Shown: positions 25,979-34,939 of the stretch, piece after piece
Layout: the number at the start of each line of letters is the position of its first letter
Numbering within the stretch: position 1 is the stretch's first letter
Assembly: GCA_020831775.1 (NCBI GenBank)
Contig: JAFIFZ010000028.1
Location: forward strand, 1 to 64,000
Direction: 5' to 3'
Length of the DNA stretch: 64,000 nt
Source: Phycisphaerales bacterium
GTDB taxonomy: Bacteria; Planctomycetota; Phycisphaerae; Phycisphaerales; UBA1924
The notes under the pieces: model-generated
The model's database searches: none
Told to the model about the DNA's origin: nothing
The model's input: the letters and a program-made list of their open reading frames with translations, nothing else
Translations under genes and position numbers: made by a program

Positions 25979-26788
25979 ATGGACTGGCTCAGAGAGCTTT
26001 CGGGTGGTGAAAAGGCCCTGATCGGGATGGTGCATGTCGGCGCGCTCCCCGGCACGCCCGCCTCCGCCATGCCGATGCCCCGCCTCATCGACCAGGCCGT
26101 CCGCGACGCGACCGTCCTCAAGGACGCCGGCTTCGACGCGATCATCGTCGAGAACATGCACGACACCCCGTATGTCCACGGGAGCGCCATCGGGCCCGAG
26201 ATCGTCGCCGCCATGAGCGTCATCGCCCGCGAGGTCCGACGCGCGACAGACATGACCATGGGCGTCCAGATCCTCTCGGGCGGCAACCGCCACGCCCTCG
26301 GCGTCGCCCACGCCTGCGGCGGCGAGTTCATCCGCTGCGAGAACTTCGTCTACGCCCACATCGCCGATGAAGGCCTCCTCGCAGAGGCCGAAGCGGGCGC
26401 ACTCCTCCGCGAGCGCCGGCGCATCGGCGCAGAGGCCGTCGCCATCGCCTGCGACATCAGGAAAAAGCACGCCAGCCACGCCCTAACCGCCGACCTCTCG
26501 ATCGGCGACATGGCCCACGCCGCGGCTTTCTTCGGCGCAGACGCCCTCATCGTCACCGGCGCCTGGACCGGACGCGAGGCAAACCCCGCCGACATCGCCG
26601 AGGCCAAGGTTGCCTCGGGCCTGCCCGTCCTCGTCGGCTCCGGGATCACGCCGAAGAATGTCGGCGCGATGCTCGCCGAGGCCGAGGGCGTGATCGTCGG
26701 CTCGTCGATCAAGGCCGAAGGCGATTGGCGCAACCCAATCGACCCGGAGCGGGCCGAGGCGCTGGTCAAAGCCGCTCGCAAGGGCTGA
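25979..26788 (+). CDS. BtpA/SgcQ-family TIM-barrel protein
   Basis: A 269-residue protein with GMVHVGALPGTP near the N-terminus, DAIIVENMHDTPYV, GVQILSGGN, EFIRCENFVYAHIADEG, GADALIVTGAWTGREA and VLVGSGITPKNVG. These are the conserved blocks of the BtpA family, named for a cyanobacterial protein needed for photosystem I stability, with SgcQ as a sugar-cluster relative. The phosphate-binding GSGIT and GSSIK loops suggest a phosphorylated ligand. In a non-photosynthetic bacterium the role is unknown. It converges on the lipid-kinase-like gene. Confidence 0.88.
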   Translation: MDWLRELSGGEKALIGMVHVGALPGTPASAMPMPRLIDQAVRDATVLKDAGFDAIIVENMHDTPYVHGSAIGPEIVAAMSVIAREVRRATDMTMGVQILSGGNRHALGVAHACGGEFIRCENFVYAHIADEGLLAEAEAGALLRERRRIGAEAVAIACDIRKKHASHALTADLSIGDMAHAAAFFGADALIVTGAWTGREANPADIAEAKVASGLPVLVGSGITPKNVGAMLAEAEGVIVGSSIKAEGDWRNPIDPERAEALVKAARKG

Positions 26789-26812
26789 CGCCGCTCGCCG
26801 CTGCAAGTCTCG

Positions 26813-27715
26813 TCAGTCGTTGTGCTCGGGCGGCACGCGCAGCGTGAGCGCCCCGGGCAGCGTCTCGATCGTCAGCAAGCCCCCGTCGGGCGAGGGCAGG
26901 GGCTCGCCGTCGGCCTGCAGCATCGCCGGCATCTCAGCGAACGACACAGACATCGACGAGCCGGTGTCGAACACGCTGGCGGGCAGCCTCCCGTGCTGCC
27001 TGAGGCGGCAGGCGATCGCCCAGCCCAGCGCCTTGGGCGCGTTCTTTGCCGGCAGCCAGACCATGTCGAGCTTCCCGTCGTGGGGCGAGGCCAGGAGCGC
27101 CGGATCGAGCCCCGCGCCGTACCGGCGCAGGTTGGCGATCAGCAGGATCGCCCGCTTCTCCGGGCCGACCGCGTCGCGCCCGTCGACAGAAACCGACGCC
27201 CGCACCAGCCGCGGCGAGACCGCCTCGCGCAACACCGGCCCCGCGTACGACAGCTTCGTGATCGTGCCCTCGCGCTTGGCCGCCAGCCGGTGGATCACCC
27301 CCGCGTCCGGCCCGGCGCTGAGCATGATCGCAAACGGACGCCCGTTGGCCGTGCCGAGATCGATCTTCATGTCCCGCCCGCGTTCGATCGCCCCGAGCAG
27401 CCGGCGCGGGTCGGACGTCATCGAGAACGACCGGGCGACGAGGTTCTCCGTCCCCGCCGGCAGGTGGTACAGCGGCGAGCCGAGTTCGATCAGCCGGGGA
27501 AGCGCGTGATGGATGGAGCCGTCGCCCCCGGAGACCACCACCAGATCCGGGCTGCCTCCCGCACCGTCGTCGGTGAAGGCGCGGGGAGCGAGCATCTCGA
27601 CCTCGTGCCCCGCGTCGGTGAGCTTCACCCTCGCCCGCTCGGCCAGGCGCAGCCCGCGCCCCGCGCCAGAGTCGGCGTTGGCGAGGATCAGGATCCGCTT
27701 CGGTTCTGTGCGCAC
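26813..27715 (-). CDS. Diacylglycerol/sphingosine kinase-like protein
   Basis: A 300-residue protein of the DAGK_cat family: ILANADSGAGRG (nucleotide-binding loop), VVVSGGDGSIHHAL (catalytic GGDGS) and LPAGTENLVAR (family PxGTxN). The C-terminal beta-sandwich ends with PSPDGGLLTIETLPGALTLRV. Such enzymes phosphorylate diacylglycerol or related lipids at the membrane; YegS- and BmrU-like members are poorly characterised. The start is GTG at 27715 with no visible Shine-Dalgarno. It is divergent from the leader region of the lysW cluster. Confidence 0.82.
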   Translation of the reverse strand: MRTEPKRILILANADSGAGRGLRLAERARVKLTDAGHEVEMLAPRAFTDDGAGGSPDLVVVSGGDGSIHHALPRLIELGSPLYHLPAGTENLVARSFSMTSDPRRLLGAIERGRDMKIDLGTANGRPFAIMLSAGPDAGVIHRLAAKREGTITKLSYAGPVLREAVSPRLVRASVSVDGRDAVGPEKRAILLIANLRRYGAGLDPALLASPHDGKLDMVWLPAKNAPKALGWAIACRLRQHGRLPASVFDTGSSMSVSFAEMPAMLQADGEPLPSPDGGLLTIETLPGALTLRVPPEHND

Positions 27716-27813
27716 GCGGGTGGTAACTCGGGTGAAATAGTCGGTCGAATCAGGGTGTCTATGCCGGACAACGGCGGAAACTTTCCGCTCAAGGGCTTGA
27801 CCATCAAAATCCG

Positions 27814-27984
27814 ATGGCGAAGATAGTCAACACGACCGGAGAACTTTTCGTGGCCCAGCTTCCGCAGATCAGCACGATTCCCGCCCAGAGCATGAAGGTG
27901 CTCCCTGGGATCGTCTGCTTTTGCATGAAAGCCAAACTCCACGGGACCACGATCTCCGGCATCGGGTGCAAAGCCGCCCGATAA
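27814..27984 (+). CDS. Possible 56-residue small protein upstream of lysW
   Basis: ATG at 27814 opens 56 codons ending TAA at 27982-27984. The translation starts MAKIVNTTGELFVAQ and has three Cys (two in CFC, one in GCK). Counting by eye, G or C occupies about 50% of first, 46% of second and 79% of third codon positions, the three-base pattern expected of coding sequence in a GC-rich genome but weaker than in neighbours. It lacks a Shine-Dalgarno sequence. A terminator starts 25 bases after the stop. It could also be a chance ORF inside an RNA leader. No family recognised. Confidence 0.35.
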   Translation: MAKIVNTTGELFVAQLPQISTIPAQSMKVLPGIVCFCMKAKLHGTTISGIGCKAAR

Positions 27985-28009
27985 ACCCCCCAACGCGTTC
28001 AAGCGACGG

Positions 28010-28040
28010 GCCCGCCGGAGATCACCGGCGGGCTTTTTTT
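28010..28040 (+). terminator. Intrinsic terminator or attenuator 58 bases before lysW
   Basis: A perfect 9-bp stem (28010-28018 with 28025-28033) with loop AGATCA is followed by seven T (28034-28040). No established gene ends just before it on this strand. It therefore serves either the 56-codon ORF, a small RNA, or an attenuator acting on lysW. Confidence 0.88.
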
Positions 28041-28098
28041 ATCCACATCCAAGCCAGACCCGCGGGCCAAAACGCCCGCACCCCACGGAGACACAGCC

Positions 28099-28290
28099 AT
28101 GAGCGACACCCAGACCCAGACCCTCACCGCCACCTGCCCCGAGTGCGGCGCCGTCATCAGCTTCGACCGCCAGCCCCGACGCCACGAGATCGTCCAGTGC
28201 CCCGACTGCGGCACCGAGCTCGAAGTCGTCGCCACCGAGCCGATCCGTCTCGCGGTCGCCCCCGAGGTCGAGGAAGACTGGGGCGAGTAA
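28099..28290 (+). CDS. lysW: Amino-group carrier protein LysW
   Basis: A 63-residue carrier. Two CPxCG knuckles (CPECG at residues 14-18 and CPDCG) bind zinc, and the acidic body ends EEDWGE. The C-terminal EDWGE is the defining feature of LysW: the gamma-carboxyl of its last Glu is joined to the amino group of alpha-aminoadipate (or glutamate) so that later intermediates travel bound to the protein. GGAG at 28087-28090 precedes the ATG by eight bases. It heads the order lysW-lysX-lysY-lysZ-lysK. Spacing to lysX is unusually large (161 bp) and holds two palindromic repeats. Confidence 0.95.
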   Translation: MSDTQTQTLTATCPECGAVISFDRQPRRHEIVQCPDCGTELEVVATEPIRLAVAPEVEEDWGE

Positions 28291-28310
28291 GACCCGCCGC
28301 TGACCTGTGG

Positions 28311-28333
28311 CACTGGCGGCTCGCCCGCCAGTG
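28311..28333. repeat. Palindromic intergenic repeat, copy 2
   Basis: Arms CACTGGCGG and CCGCCAGTG are identical to copy 1, with loop CTCGC. It begins 20 bases after the lysW stop. Confidence 0.8.
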
Positions 28334-28391
28334 TTCCCGCCCTCTCAGGTGGCCCGGCTCGCCGAGCCGGGTGCAGACAAACGAGACCAAC

Positions 28392-28414
28392 CACTGGCGG
28401 ACAAGCCGCCAGTG
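28392..28414. repeat. Palindromic intergenic repeat, copy 3
   Basis: Arms CACTGGCGG and CCGCCAGTG again, with loop ACAAG. Between copies 2 and 3 lies another inverted repeat, CCCGGCTC-GCC-GAGCCGGG, so the lysW-lysX spacer holds three hairpins in a row. Confidence 0.8.
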
Positions 28415-28451
28415 CCACAGCGACCCCAGTCAGACCCACGAGAAAGCCCCC

Positions 28452-29321
28452 ATGCGCGTCACGCTCCTGCACTCCCGGATCCGCGTCGAAGAACGCCTGC
28501 TGCTCGACGAACTCGAGCGCCGCGGGATCGATGCTCGTCCCCTCCACGCCGACGAGACCGTCATCGAGCTCACCAGCGACAGAGATCCGGGCCGTCCCGA
28601 AATCCTGATCGACCGCTGCCTGAGCCACACCAAGGCCGCGGCCATCGTCCGAGCCTTCGAGGCCCAGGGCGTCGACTGCATCAACCCCTCCAGCGTCATC
28701 GAGACCTGCGGCGACAAACTGCAGACCACCGCCGCGCTCGCCCGGGCCGGCGTCCCCTCGCCCCGCACGATCGCCGCGTTCAGCTACGAGGGCGCCGTGC
28801 AAGCCGCAGAACGCCTCGGCTACCCGCTGGTGCTCAAGCCGACCGTCGGGTCGTGGGGGCGGATGGTCTCGAAGATCAACGACCGCGACGCGCTCGACGC
28901 CGTGCTGGAGCACAAGGCCCACCTCGGCGGCGTGCAGCATGGGGTGATCTACCTCCAGGAACTCATCAACAAGCCCGGTCGCGACATCCGCGCGTTCGTC
29001 GTCGGCGACGAAACCATCTGCGCCATCGTCCGCCACAGCGAGCACTGGATCACCAACACCGCGCGGGGCGGGCGGGCCGAGGGCTTCCCCGTCACCGATG
29101 AACTCAACGAGATCTGCGTCCGCGCGGCCCACGCCGTCGGCGGGGGTGTCGTCGCCATCGACCTGATGGAAGACCCCGAGCGGGGCCTGCTCGTTAACGA
29201 GATCAACTCGACCATGGAGTTCAAGAATTCGATCGCGCCGACCGGGGTCGACATCCCCGCCAAGATCGTCGACTTCGTGCTCCAGCACGCCCACGCCGGC
29301 GTCTCGCGGGGACTGGCATGA
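28452..29321 (+). CDS. lysX: LysW-alpha-aminoadipate ligase LysX
   Basis: A 289-residue ATP-grasp ligase of the RimK branch. It has SHTKAAAIVRAFEAQG and CGDKLQTTAALARAGVPSPRT (pre-grasp and lid), VLKPTVGSWGRMVSKI (ATP-binding Lys), ITNTARGGRAEGF (substrate loop) and LLVNEINSTMEFKN (magnesium ligands). LysX attaches alpha-aminoadipate to the C-terminal Glu of LysW; some homologues also or instead use glutamate (ArgX). Sequence reading does not settle which. The stop overlaps the lysY start by ATGA. Confidence 0.92.
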   Translation: MRVTLLHSRIRVEERLLLDELERRGIDARPLHADETVIELTSDRDPGRPEILIDRCLSHTKAAAIVRAFEAQGVDCINPSSVIETCGDKLQTTAALARAGVPSPRTIAAFSYEGAVQAAERLGYPLVLKPTVGSWGRMVSKINDRDALDAVLEHKAHLGGVQHGVIYLQELINKPGRDIRAFVVGDETICAIVRHSEHWITNTARGGRAEGFPVTDELNEICVRAAHAVGGGVVAIDLMEDPERGLLVNEINSTMEFKNSIAPTGVDIPAKIVDFVLQHAHAGVSRGLA

Positions 29322-30346
29322 GCGTGCGCGTCGGCATCATCGGGGGCACGGGCTACACCGGAGGAGAGCTCGCCCGCCTGCTGGTCGGCCACCCGCGCGC
29401 CGAGATCGCGTGGGTGACCTCCCGCTCGCGGGCGGGGTGGCCCGTCTCATCCCTGCACCCAAACCTGAGGGGCTTTACGGACCTGAAGTTCGTCGCTCCC
29501 GACGATGTCGAGCCCGTCGATGTCGCCTTCCTCTGCCTCCCGCATGGGCAGACCGCGGGCAACATCGAGCGGTACACCCAGCTCGCCGAACGCGTCGTCG
29601 ACCTTTCGTCGGACTTCCGCCTCAGCGACGCGGAGCTGTACGAGGCGACCTACGGCGAACCCCACCCGGCCCCCGCATGGCTGGACCGCTTCGCCTACGG
29701 CTTGCCCGAGGTCTACCGCGACCGCATCCGAGGCTCAAAGCTCGTCAGCGGCGTCGGGTGCAACGCGACAGCCGTCAACCTCGCCCTGCTCCCCCTGGCC
29801 CGCGCCGGCGTGATCGAGCGGGTGGTGGCGGATGTGAAGGTCGGCTCGTCGGAGTCGGGGGCGGAGCCCTCCGGCTCGTCGCACCACCCCGAGCGCTCGC
29901 ACGCCGTGCGCACCTTCGCACCGACAACCCACCGCCACGAGGCGGAGATCCGCCAGGCGCTCGGCGACTTCGACCTGCACTTCACAGGCACCGCGATCGA
30001 GCTGGTCCGGGGCGTGCTGGCGACCTGCCATGTCTTCGTCAACCGCGACCTGACCGACCGCGACCTCTGGGGCATGTACCGCGACGCGTACGCCGCCGAG
30101 CCGTTCGTGCGGGTCGTCAAGGAACGCCGCGGGCTCTACCGCTTCCCCGAGCCCAAGATCGTCGCGGGGACCAACTTCGCCGATGTGAGCTTTGTCGCTG
30201 AAGAAGGCTCGCGGCGCGTCGTGACGATGTGCGCCATCGACAACCTCGGCAAGGGCGCCGCCGGATCGGCCGTCCAATCCATGAACCTCATGTGCGGGCT
30301 GGAAGAGACCGACGGCCTCCTCTTCCCGGGTCTTCACCCTGTTTGA
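29318..30346 (+). CDS. lysY: LysW-aminoadipyl-phosphate reductase LysY (ArgC family)
   Basis: A 342-residue NADPH-dependent semialdehyde dehydrogenase. GIIGGTGYTGGELARLL is the cofactor loop, LCLPHGQT follows, the catalytic Cys is in SGVGCNATAVNLALLPL, and the C-terminal TMCAIDNLGKGAAGSAVQSMNLM is a classic ArgC/LysY block containing the catalytic-site residues. It reduces the carrier-bound acyl phosphate to the semialdehyde. A serine-rich insertion GSSESGAEPSGSSHHPERSH is typical of the LysY side of the family. It starts inside the lysX stop (ATGA), indicating coupled translation. Confidence 0.92.
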   Translation: MSVRVGIIGGTGYTGGELARLLVGHPRAEIAWVTSRSRAGWPVSSLHPNLRGFTDLKFVAPDDVEPVDVAFLCLPHGQTAGNIERYTQLAERVVDLSSDFRLSDAELYEATYGEPHPAPAWLDRFAYGLPEVYRDRIRGSKLVSGVGCNATAVNLALLPLARAGVIERVVADVKVGSSESGAEPSGSSHHPERSHAVRTFAPTTHRHEAEIRQALGDFDLHFTGTAIELVRGVLATCHVFVNRDLTDRDLWGMYRDAYAAEPFVRVVKERRGLYRFPEPKIVAGTNFADVSFVAEEGSRRVVTMCAIDNLGKGAAGSAVQSMNLMCGLEETDGLLFPGLHPV

Positions 30347-30451
30347 CGCCCGCCGGGGGCCGCAGGCCCATCCGGCGAGAAGGCACACTCGTAGAACCAA
30401 CACGCGGCGGCGCTCGACGCCCCGCCAGAACACGACGGAACGGAACACAGA

Positions 30452-31255
30452 ATGATCGTCATCAAGATCGGCGGAGCGGAAGGCATCGGGCTCGAAGCGG
30501 TCTGCAACGACGCGGCCGAACTCGTCCACGCCGGCGAGCGCGTCGTCCTCGTCCACGGCGGCTCCCACGAGACCAACACCCTCGCCGAGCAGCTCGGCCA
30601 CCCCGCCCAGTTCGTGACCTCGCCCTCCGGGCACACCAGCCGCAGAACCGACCTCAGGACCATGGAAATCTTCCAGATGGCCTGTTGCGGCAGGATCAAC
30701 AAGCGCGTCGTCCAGATGCTCCAGGCCCGTGGCGTCAACGCCGTCGGCCTCTCGGGCATGGACGGCGGGCTCTGGCGGGGCAGGCGCAAGAAGGCGATCC
30801 GCATCGTCGAAGACGGGCGGACCAGCGTCCTTCGCGACGACTACACGGGCACAGTCGATCAGGTCAACGCCGCGATGCTCAACCGCCTGCTCAACATCGG
30901 GCTCACCCCCGTGCTCACACCCCCGGGCCTGAGCGAGGAGCACGAGCCGATCAATGTCGACGCCGACCGTGCCGGGGCCAAGACCGCCGGCGCGATGCGG
31001 GCCGACACCTTCATCATGCTCTCAAATGTGCCCGGGCTGCTCCGCTCCTTCCCCGACGAAGGCTCGCTGATCCCCGAGCTCGCCCGCGCCGAGCTCGACG
31101 CGGCGATCGAGCTCGCGCAGGGGCGGATGAAGAAGAAGGTCCTCGCCGCGGGCGAGGCACTGGACATGGGCGTCGGGCGTGTCATCCTCGCCGACGCCAG
31201 AGCCGAACGACCGATACAGCGCGCCCTCTCGGGCGAAGGAACGGTGGTGTCATGA
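30452..31255 (+). CDS. lysZ: LysW-aminoadipate kinase LysZ
   Basis: A 267-residue amino-acid kinase (ArgB superfamily). MIVIKIGGAEG is the N-terminal phosphate-binding loop, VLVHGGSHETN the second glycine motif, and PINVDADRAGAKTAGAM with FIMLSNVPGLL the C-terminal nucleotide region. LysZ phosphorylates the side-chain carboxylate of LysW-bound aminoadipate before LysY acts. A gap of 105 bp separates it from lysY, the only large gap after lysX. Its stop overlaps the lysK start by ATGA. Confidence 0.92.
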   Translation: MIVIKIGGAEGIGLEAVCNDAAELVHAGERVVLVHGGSHETNTLAEQLGHPAQFVTSPSGHTSRRTDLRTMEIFQMACCGRINKRVVQMLQARGVNAVGLSGMDGGLWRGRRKKAIRIVEDGRTSVLRDDYTGTVDQVNAAMLNRLLNIGLTPVLTPPGLSEEHEPINVDADRAGAKTAGAMRADTFIMLSNVPGLLRSFPDEGSLIPELARAELDAAIELAQGRMKKKVLAAGEALDMGVGRVILADARAERPIQRALSGEGTVVS

Positions 31256-32397
31256 CCACAGCGACCGCAAGACTCGACACGGGCGTGCGCCCGAACACGG
31301 CGACCACACCCGCCCAGGCCGCCAACCCCGACCGCGAGGCGATCGACCTCGTCCGCGATCTGGTCGCGGCGCCCAGCATCTCCGGCCACGAGCAGGGCGC
31401 TGTGCGGCTGTTCGCCGAGAGGATGTCGCGCCTGGGATATCGTGCCGCGATCGACATCGCCGGCAACGCCGTGGGCGCGATCGGCTCGACCGACCCGGAC
31501 GCGCCGGAGATCGTCCTGCTCGGGCACATCGACACGGTGCCCGGGCGGATCCCCGTCCGCGTCGATGAAGACGGCTACCTCTGGGGTCGCGGCTCGGTGG
31601 ACGCCAAGGGCCCGCTGGCGGCGTTCGCCATCGCCGGCGCGCGCGCAACTCTGCCCGAAGGCGTCCGCCTGATCGTCGTGGGCGCTGTCGGTGAGGAAAC
31701 GCCGACCTCCCCCGGCGCTCGTTTCATCCGCGACCGCCACCGCCCCGCCGCCTGCATCATCGGCGAGCCCAGCCACTGGGACCGCTACACCGTCGGGTAC
31801 AAGGGGCGGCTGCTTGTCGAGGCGACTTTCGAGCAGAACGGCGGGCACTCGGCCGGGCCTCAGGGCGCGGTCGCAGAGCGCGTCGTCCGCTGGTGGAACC
31901 ACCTCCGGGCCAATGTCGGTGAGTGGAACATCGGTCGTGAGGGCCTGTTCGACACCATCCAGGCCTCGCTGCAGCACATGGAAACCTCGTCGGACGGACT
32001 GACCGATCGCGCCCGCGCCACCGTCGGGCTCCGGCTGCCGACCTGGGCCGACCCCGCGGCGGTCGAGGCCGACCTGCGCACCGTCAGCCCGGGCGTCGAG
32101 TTGCGGGTCTACGGGCACACGCCGGGCGTGCGCACCGGCAGGGCGAACACCGTCTCGCGGGCGCTCGCTTCAGCGATCGCCGACGAGGGCGGCCGGGCGC
32201 GGGCGGTCGTCAAGACCGGCACCTCGGACATGAACACGGTCTTCAGGGCGTGGGGCTGCCCGATCGCGGCCTACGGGCCTGGTGACAGCACCCTCGACCA
32301 CACGCCGGAGGAACGCCTCGACCTGGCCGAGTATCTGCGGTCGATCCGCGTGCTCGGCGGGGCGATCGAGCGGATTGCCCGCGACGCGGTCTCGTGA
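31252..32397 (+). CDS. lysK: LysW-lysine (or -ornithine) hydrolase LysK
   Basis: A 381-residue M20-family metallopeptidase. Zinc ligands and catalytic residues are visible in LLGHIDTVPG, GRGSVDAKGP, VGEETPTSPG, IIGEPSHWDRY and, near the end, TLDHTPEERLDLAEY. LysK releases free lysine (or ornithine) from the carrier in the last step. The first 22 residues are an unconserved extension. The aminotransferase LysJ, which acts just before, is not in this window. The gene converges on phoU with six bases between the stops. Confidence 0.92.
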   Translation: MTTATARLDTGVRPNTATTPAQAANPDREAIDLVRDLVAAPSISGHEQGAVRLFAERMSRLGYRAAIDIAGNAVGAIGSTDPDAPEIVLLGHIDTVPGRIPVRVDEDGYLWGRGSVDAKGPLAAFAIAGARATLPEGVRLIVVGAVGEETPTSPGARFIRDRHRPAACIIGEPSHWDRYTVGYKGRLLVEATFEQNGGHSAGPQGAVAERVVRWWNHLRANVGEWNIGREGLFDTIQASLQHMETSSDGLTDRARATVGLRLPTWADPAAVEADLRTVSPGVELRVYGHTPGVRTGRANTVSRALASAIADEGGRARAVVKTGTSDMNTVFRAWGCPIAAYGPGDSTLDHTPEERLDLAEYLRSIRVLGGAIERIARDAVS

Positions 32398-32403
32398 ACC
32401 GGC

Positions 32404-33129
32404 TTACTCCGCTTCGTCGGCGGGGGCGTCGCGCGACGGCCTGTCGTGCCAGCCGTCGGCGTCGTGGCGGACGATCTTGCCTGTGGTGAGGTAGATCGTC
32501 TGCTCGGCCATGTTGGAGCAGTGGTCGGCGATGTGGGTGAGGCGGTCGGCGATGCCGCTGATGAAGAAGGCGAAGTCGATCGTCATCTCGTCGGAAACAA
32601 CCTTGCCCCGTGCGTCGGCGACGATGGCGTCGCGGAAGCTCATCACGGCGTCGTCTGCCCTGAGGGCGAGACGGGCGAGGTCGGGGTCTGCCCCGTGCAG
32701 GGCGGCGTTGACATCGCGCTGGATGCCGACGACGCTGTAGGCCATCACGCGGAGCGTGTCGGGCATCTTGCCGTCGCTGAAATTGTGCCTCTGCACATGC
32801 TCGGCCATGGCGACGCCGATGTCGGCGATGCGTTCGAGTTCGTTGTTGACCTTGACGATGGTCAGCAGGGTGCGGACCTGGCGCTCGCTGAGCGTCGCGT
32901 TGACCCGCGTCGCGTCGGAGAGGATCCTAACGGCGGCGACCTCGATCTCGACATCGAAGCGATCGATCTCGTCGTCGAGGTCGATGATGCGCTGCGCCGA
33001 GTCCGGATCGCGGTCGAAAACTGAGGTGATGGCGGCTTCGACCAGACCCCGCACCCGCATGCCCTGGGCGTTGATCTCGGCCTTGAGCTTGTCGAGGCGT
33101 CTGGTGAACCCTTCGGGTGTGGTCGGCAT
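32404..33129 (-). CDS. phoU: Phosphate-signalling regulator PhoU
   Basis: A 241-residue all-helical protein made of two similar three-helix halves. Each carries the metal-binding signature of PhoU: VKVNNELERIADIGVAMAE and GIADRLTHIADHCSNMAEQTIYLTTGK. PhoU links the Pst phosphate transporter to PhoR and represses the Pho regulon when phosphate is plentiful. No pst or phoB genes are adjacent, so it has moved away from its usual operon. GGAAGGA precedes the start. The promoter region is shared with eno; minus-strand TAGGAT/TACGCT near 33174-33182 is a candidate -10. Confidence 0.93.
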   Translation of the reverse strand: MPTTPEGFTRRLDKLKAEINAQGMRVRGLVEAAITSVFDRDPDSAQRIIDLDDEIDRFDVEIEVAAVRILSDATRVNATLSERQVRTLLTIVKVNNELERIADIGVAMAEHVQRHNFSDGKMPDTLRVMAYSVVGIQRDVNAALHGADPDLARLALRADDAVMSFRDAIVADARGKVVSDEMTIDFAFFISGIADRLTHIADHCSNMAEQTIYLTTGKIVRHDADGWHDRPSRDAPADEAE

Positions 33130-33174
33130 CGTCGTCCTTCCGGCCCGGGCCGGCGCTGGCGTCGTGGAGACTAG

Positions 33175-34569
<1,395 letters not shown>

Positions 34570-34599
34570 GGGCCTCTGGGATGAGCGGAACGACAGTGT

Positions 34600-34605
34600 T
34601 AGAAT
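34600..34605 (+). promoter_or_regulatory. Candidate -10 for the HEPN-like gene pair
   Basis: TAGAAT lies 28 bases before the ATG at 34634. A GAGGAG at 34620-34625 provides a ribosome-binding site, so this transcript has a short leader. No -35 is evident. Confidence 0.4.
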
Positions 34606-34633
34606 CCATCGCCCGCGTGCGAGGAGCCCGTCG

Positions 34634-34939
34634 ATGACCGAACGCAGAGAAGTCGAACTTATTCGAAAAGCGTTGGATGCGGTCAAGGCCGACTGGAAAA
34701 CAACGCCGAAGATCGTCGAGATCCGTTTCGAGATCGGTGACGACCACACCGGCGATCCGGCGGTCGATGTACTAGTGCTCATCGACAACGCGACGAAGGA
34801 TGAAGACTGGACATCGGAGAACCTCGACCCGATCGCAGACCGTGTCCGCGAAGAGATCGAGAAACTCAATATCGATCGCCTCGTACATGTGGGCTACCGC
34901 CGTCCCGACGATCTTGCCGAAGCGGCGGGCCGCCCGTGA
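34634..34939 (+). CDS. Small protein paired with a HEPN-like protein, unknown function
   Basis: A 101-residue protein, acidic, starting MTERREVELIRKALDAVKADW. The core KIVEIRFEIGDDHTGDPAVDVLVLID reads as an alpha/beta fold with a DVLVLID strand reminiscent of the DxD strand of minimal nucleotidyltransferases, but the GSRARG motif of that family is missing. The final GTGA overlaps the start of the next gene, so the two are translationally coupled. Codon use is less GC-rich than in neighbours (GAAAAGCGTTGG, AATATC), suggesting acquisition. By position it could be the antitoxin or partner of the downstream HEPN-like protein. Confidence 0.7.
   Translation: MTERREVELIRKALDAVKADWKTTPKIVEIRFEIGDDHTGDPAVDVLVLIDNATKDEDWTSENLDPIADRVREEIEKLNIDRLVHVGYRRPDDLAEAAGRP

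Larger units (their letters stand above)
27716..28098. other. Low-GC leader region before lysW (383 bp)
   Basis: This gap is clearly less GC-rich than its flanks. It contains TTGACC at 27797-27802, a 56-codon ORF at 27814-27984 and a strong intrinsic terminator at 28010-28040, all oriented towards lysW. A 21-codon ORF (ATG at 27761 to TAG at 27824) overlaps the start of the 56-codon ORF. The region may hold a small gene, a small RNA, or a transcription-attenuation leader for the lys operon. I recognise no known riboswitch. Confidence 0.5.

Noticed and set aside
22815-26021. 1068-codon plus-strand frame opposite guaD and the M61 peptidase
   Set aside because: Both minus-strand genes have full catalytic motifs. 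The plus frame is a GC-driven shadow.
27688-28002. 104-codon minus-strand ORF in the lysW leader region
   Set aside because: Its C-terminal codons overlap the start of the lipid-kinase gene on the same strand in another frame. The composition is not protein-like, and the opposite strand has the terminator-linked ORF with better codon periodicity.
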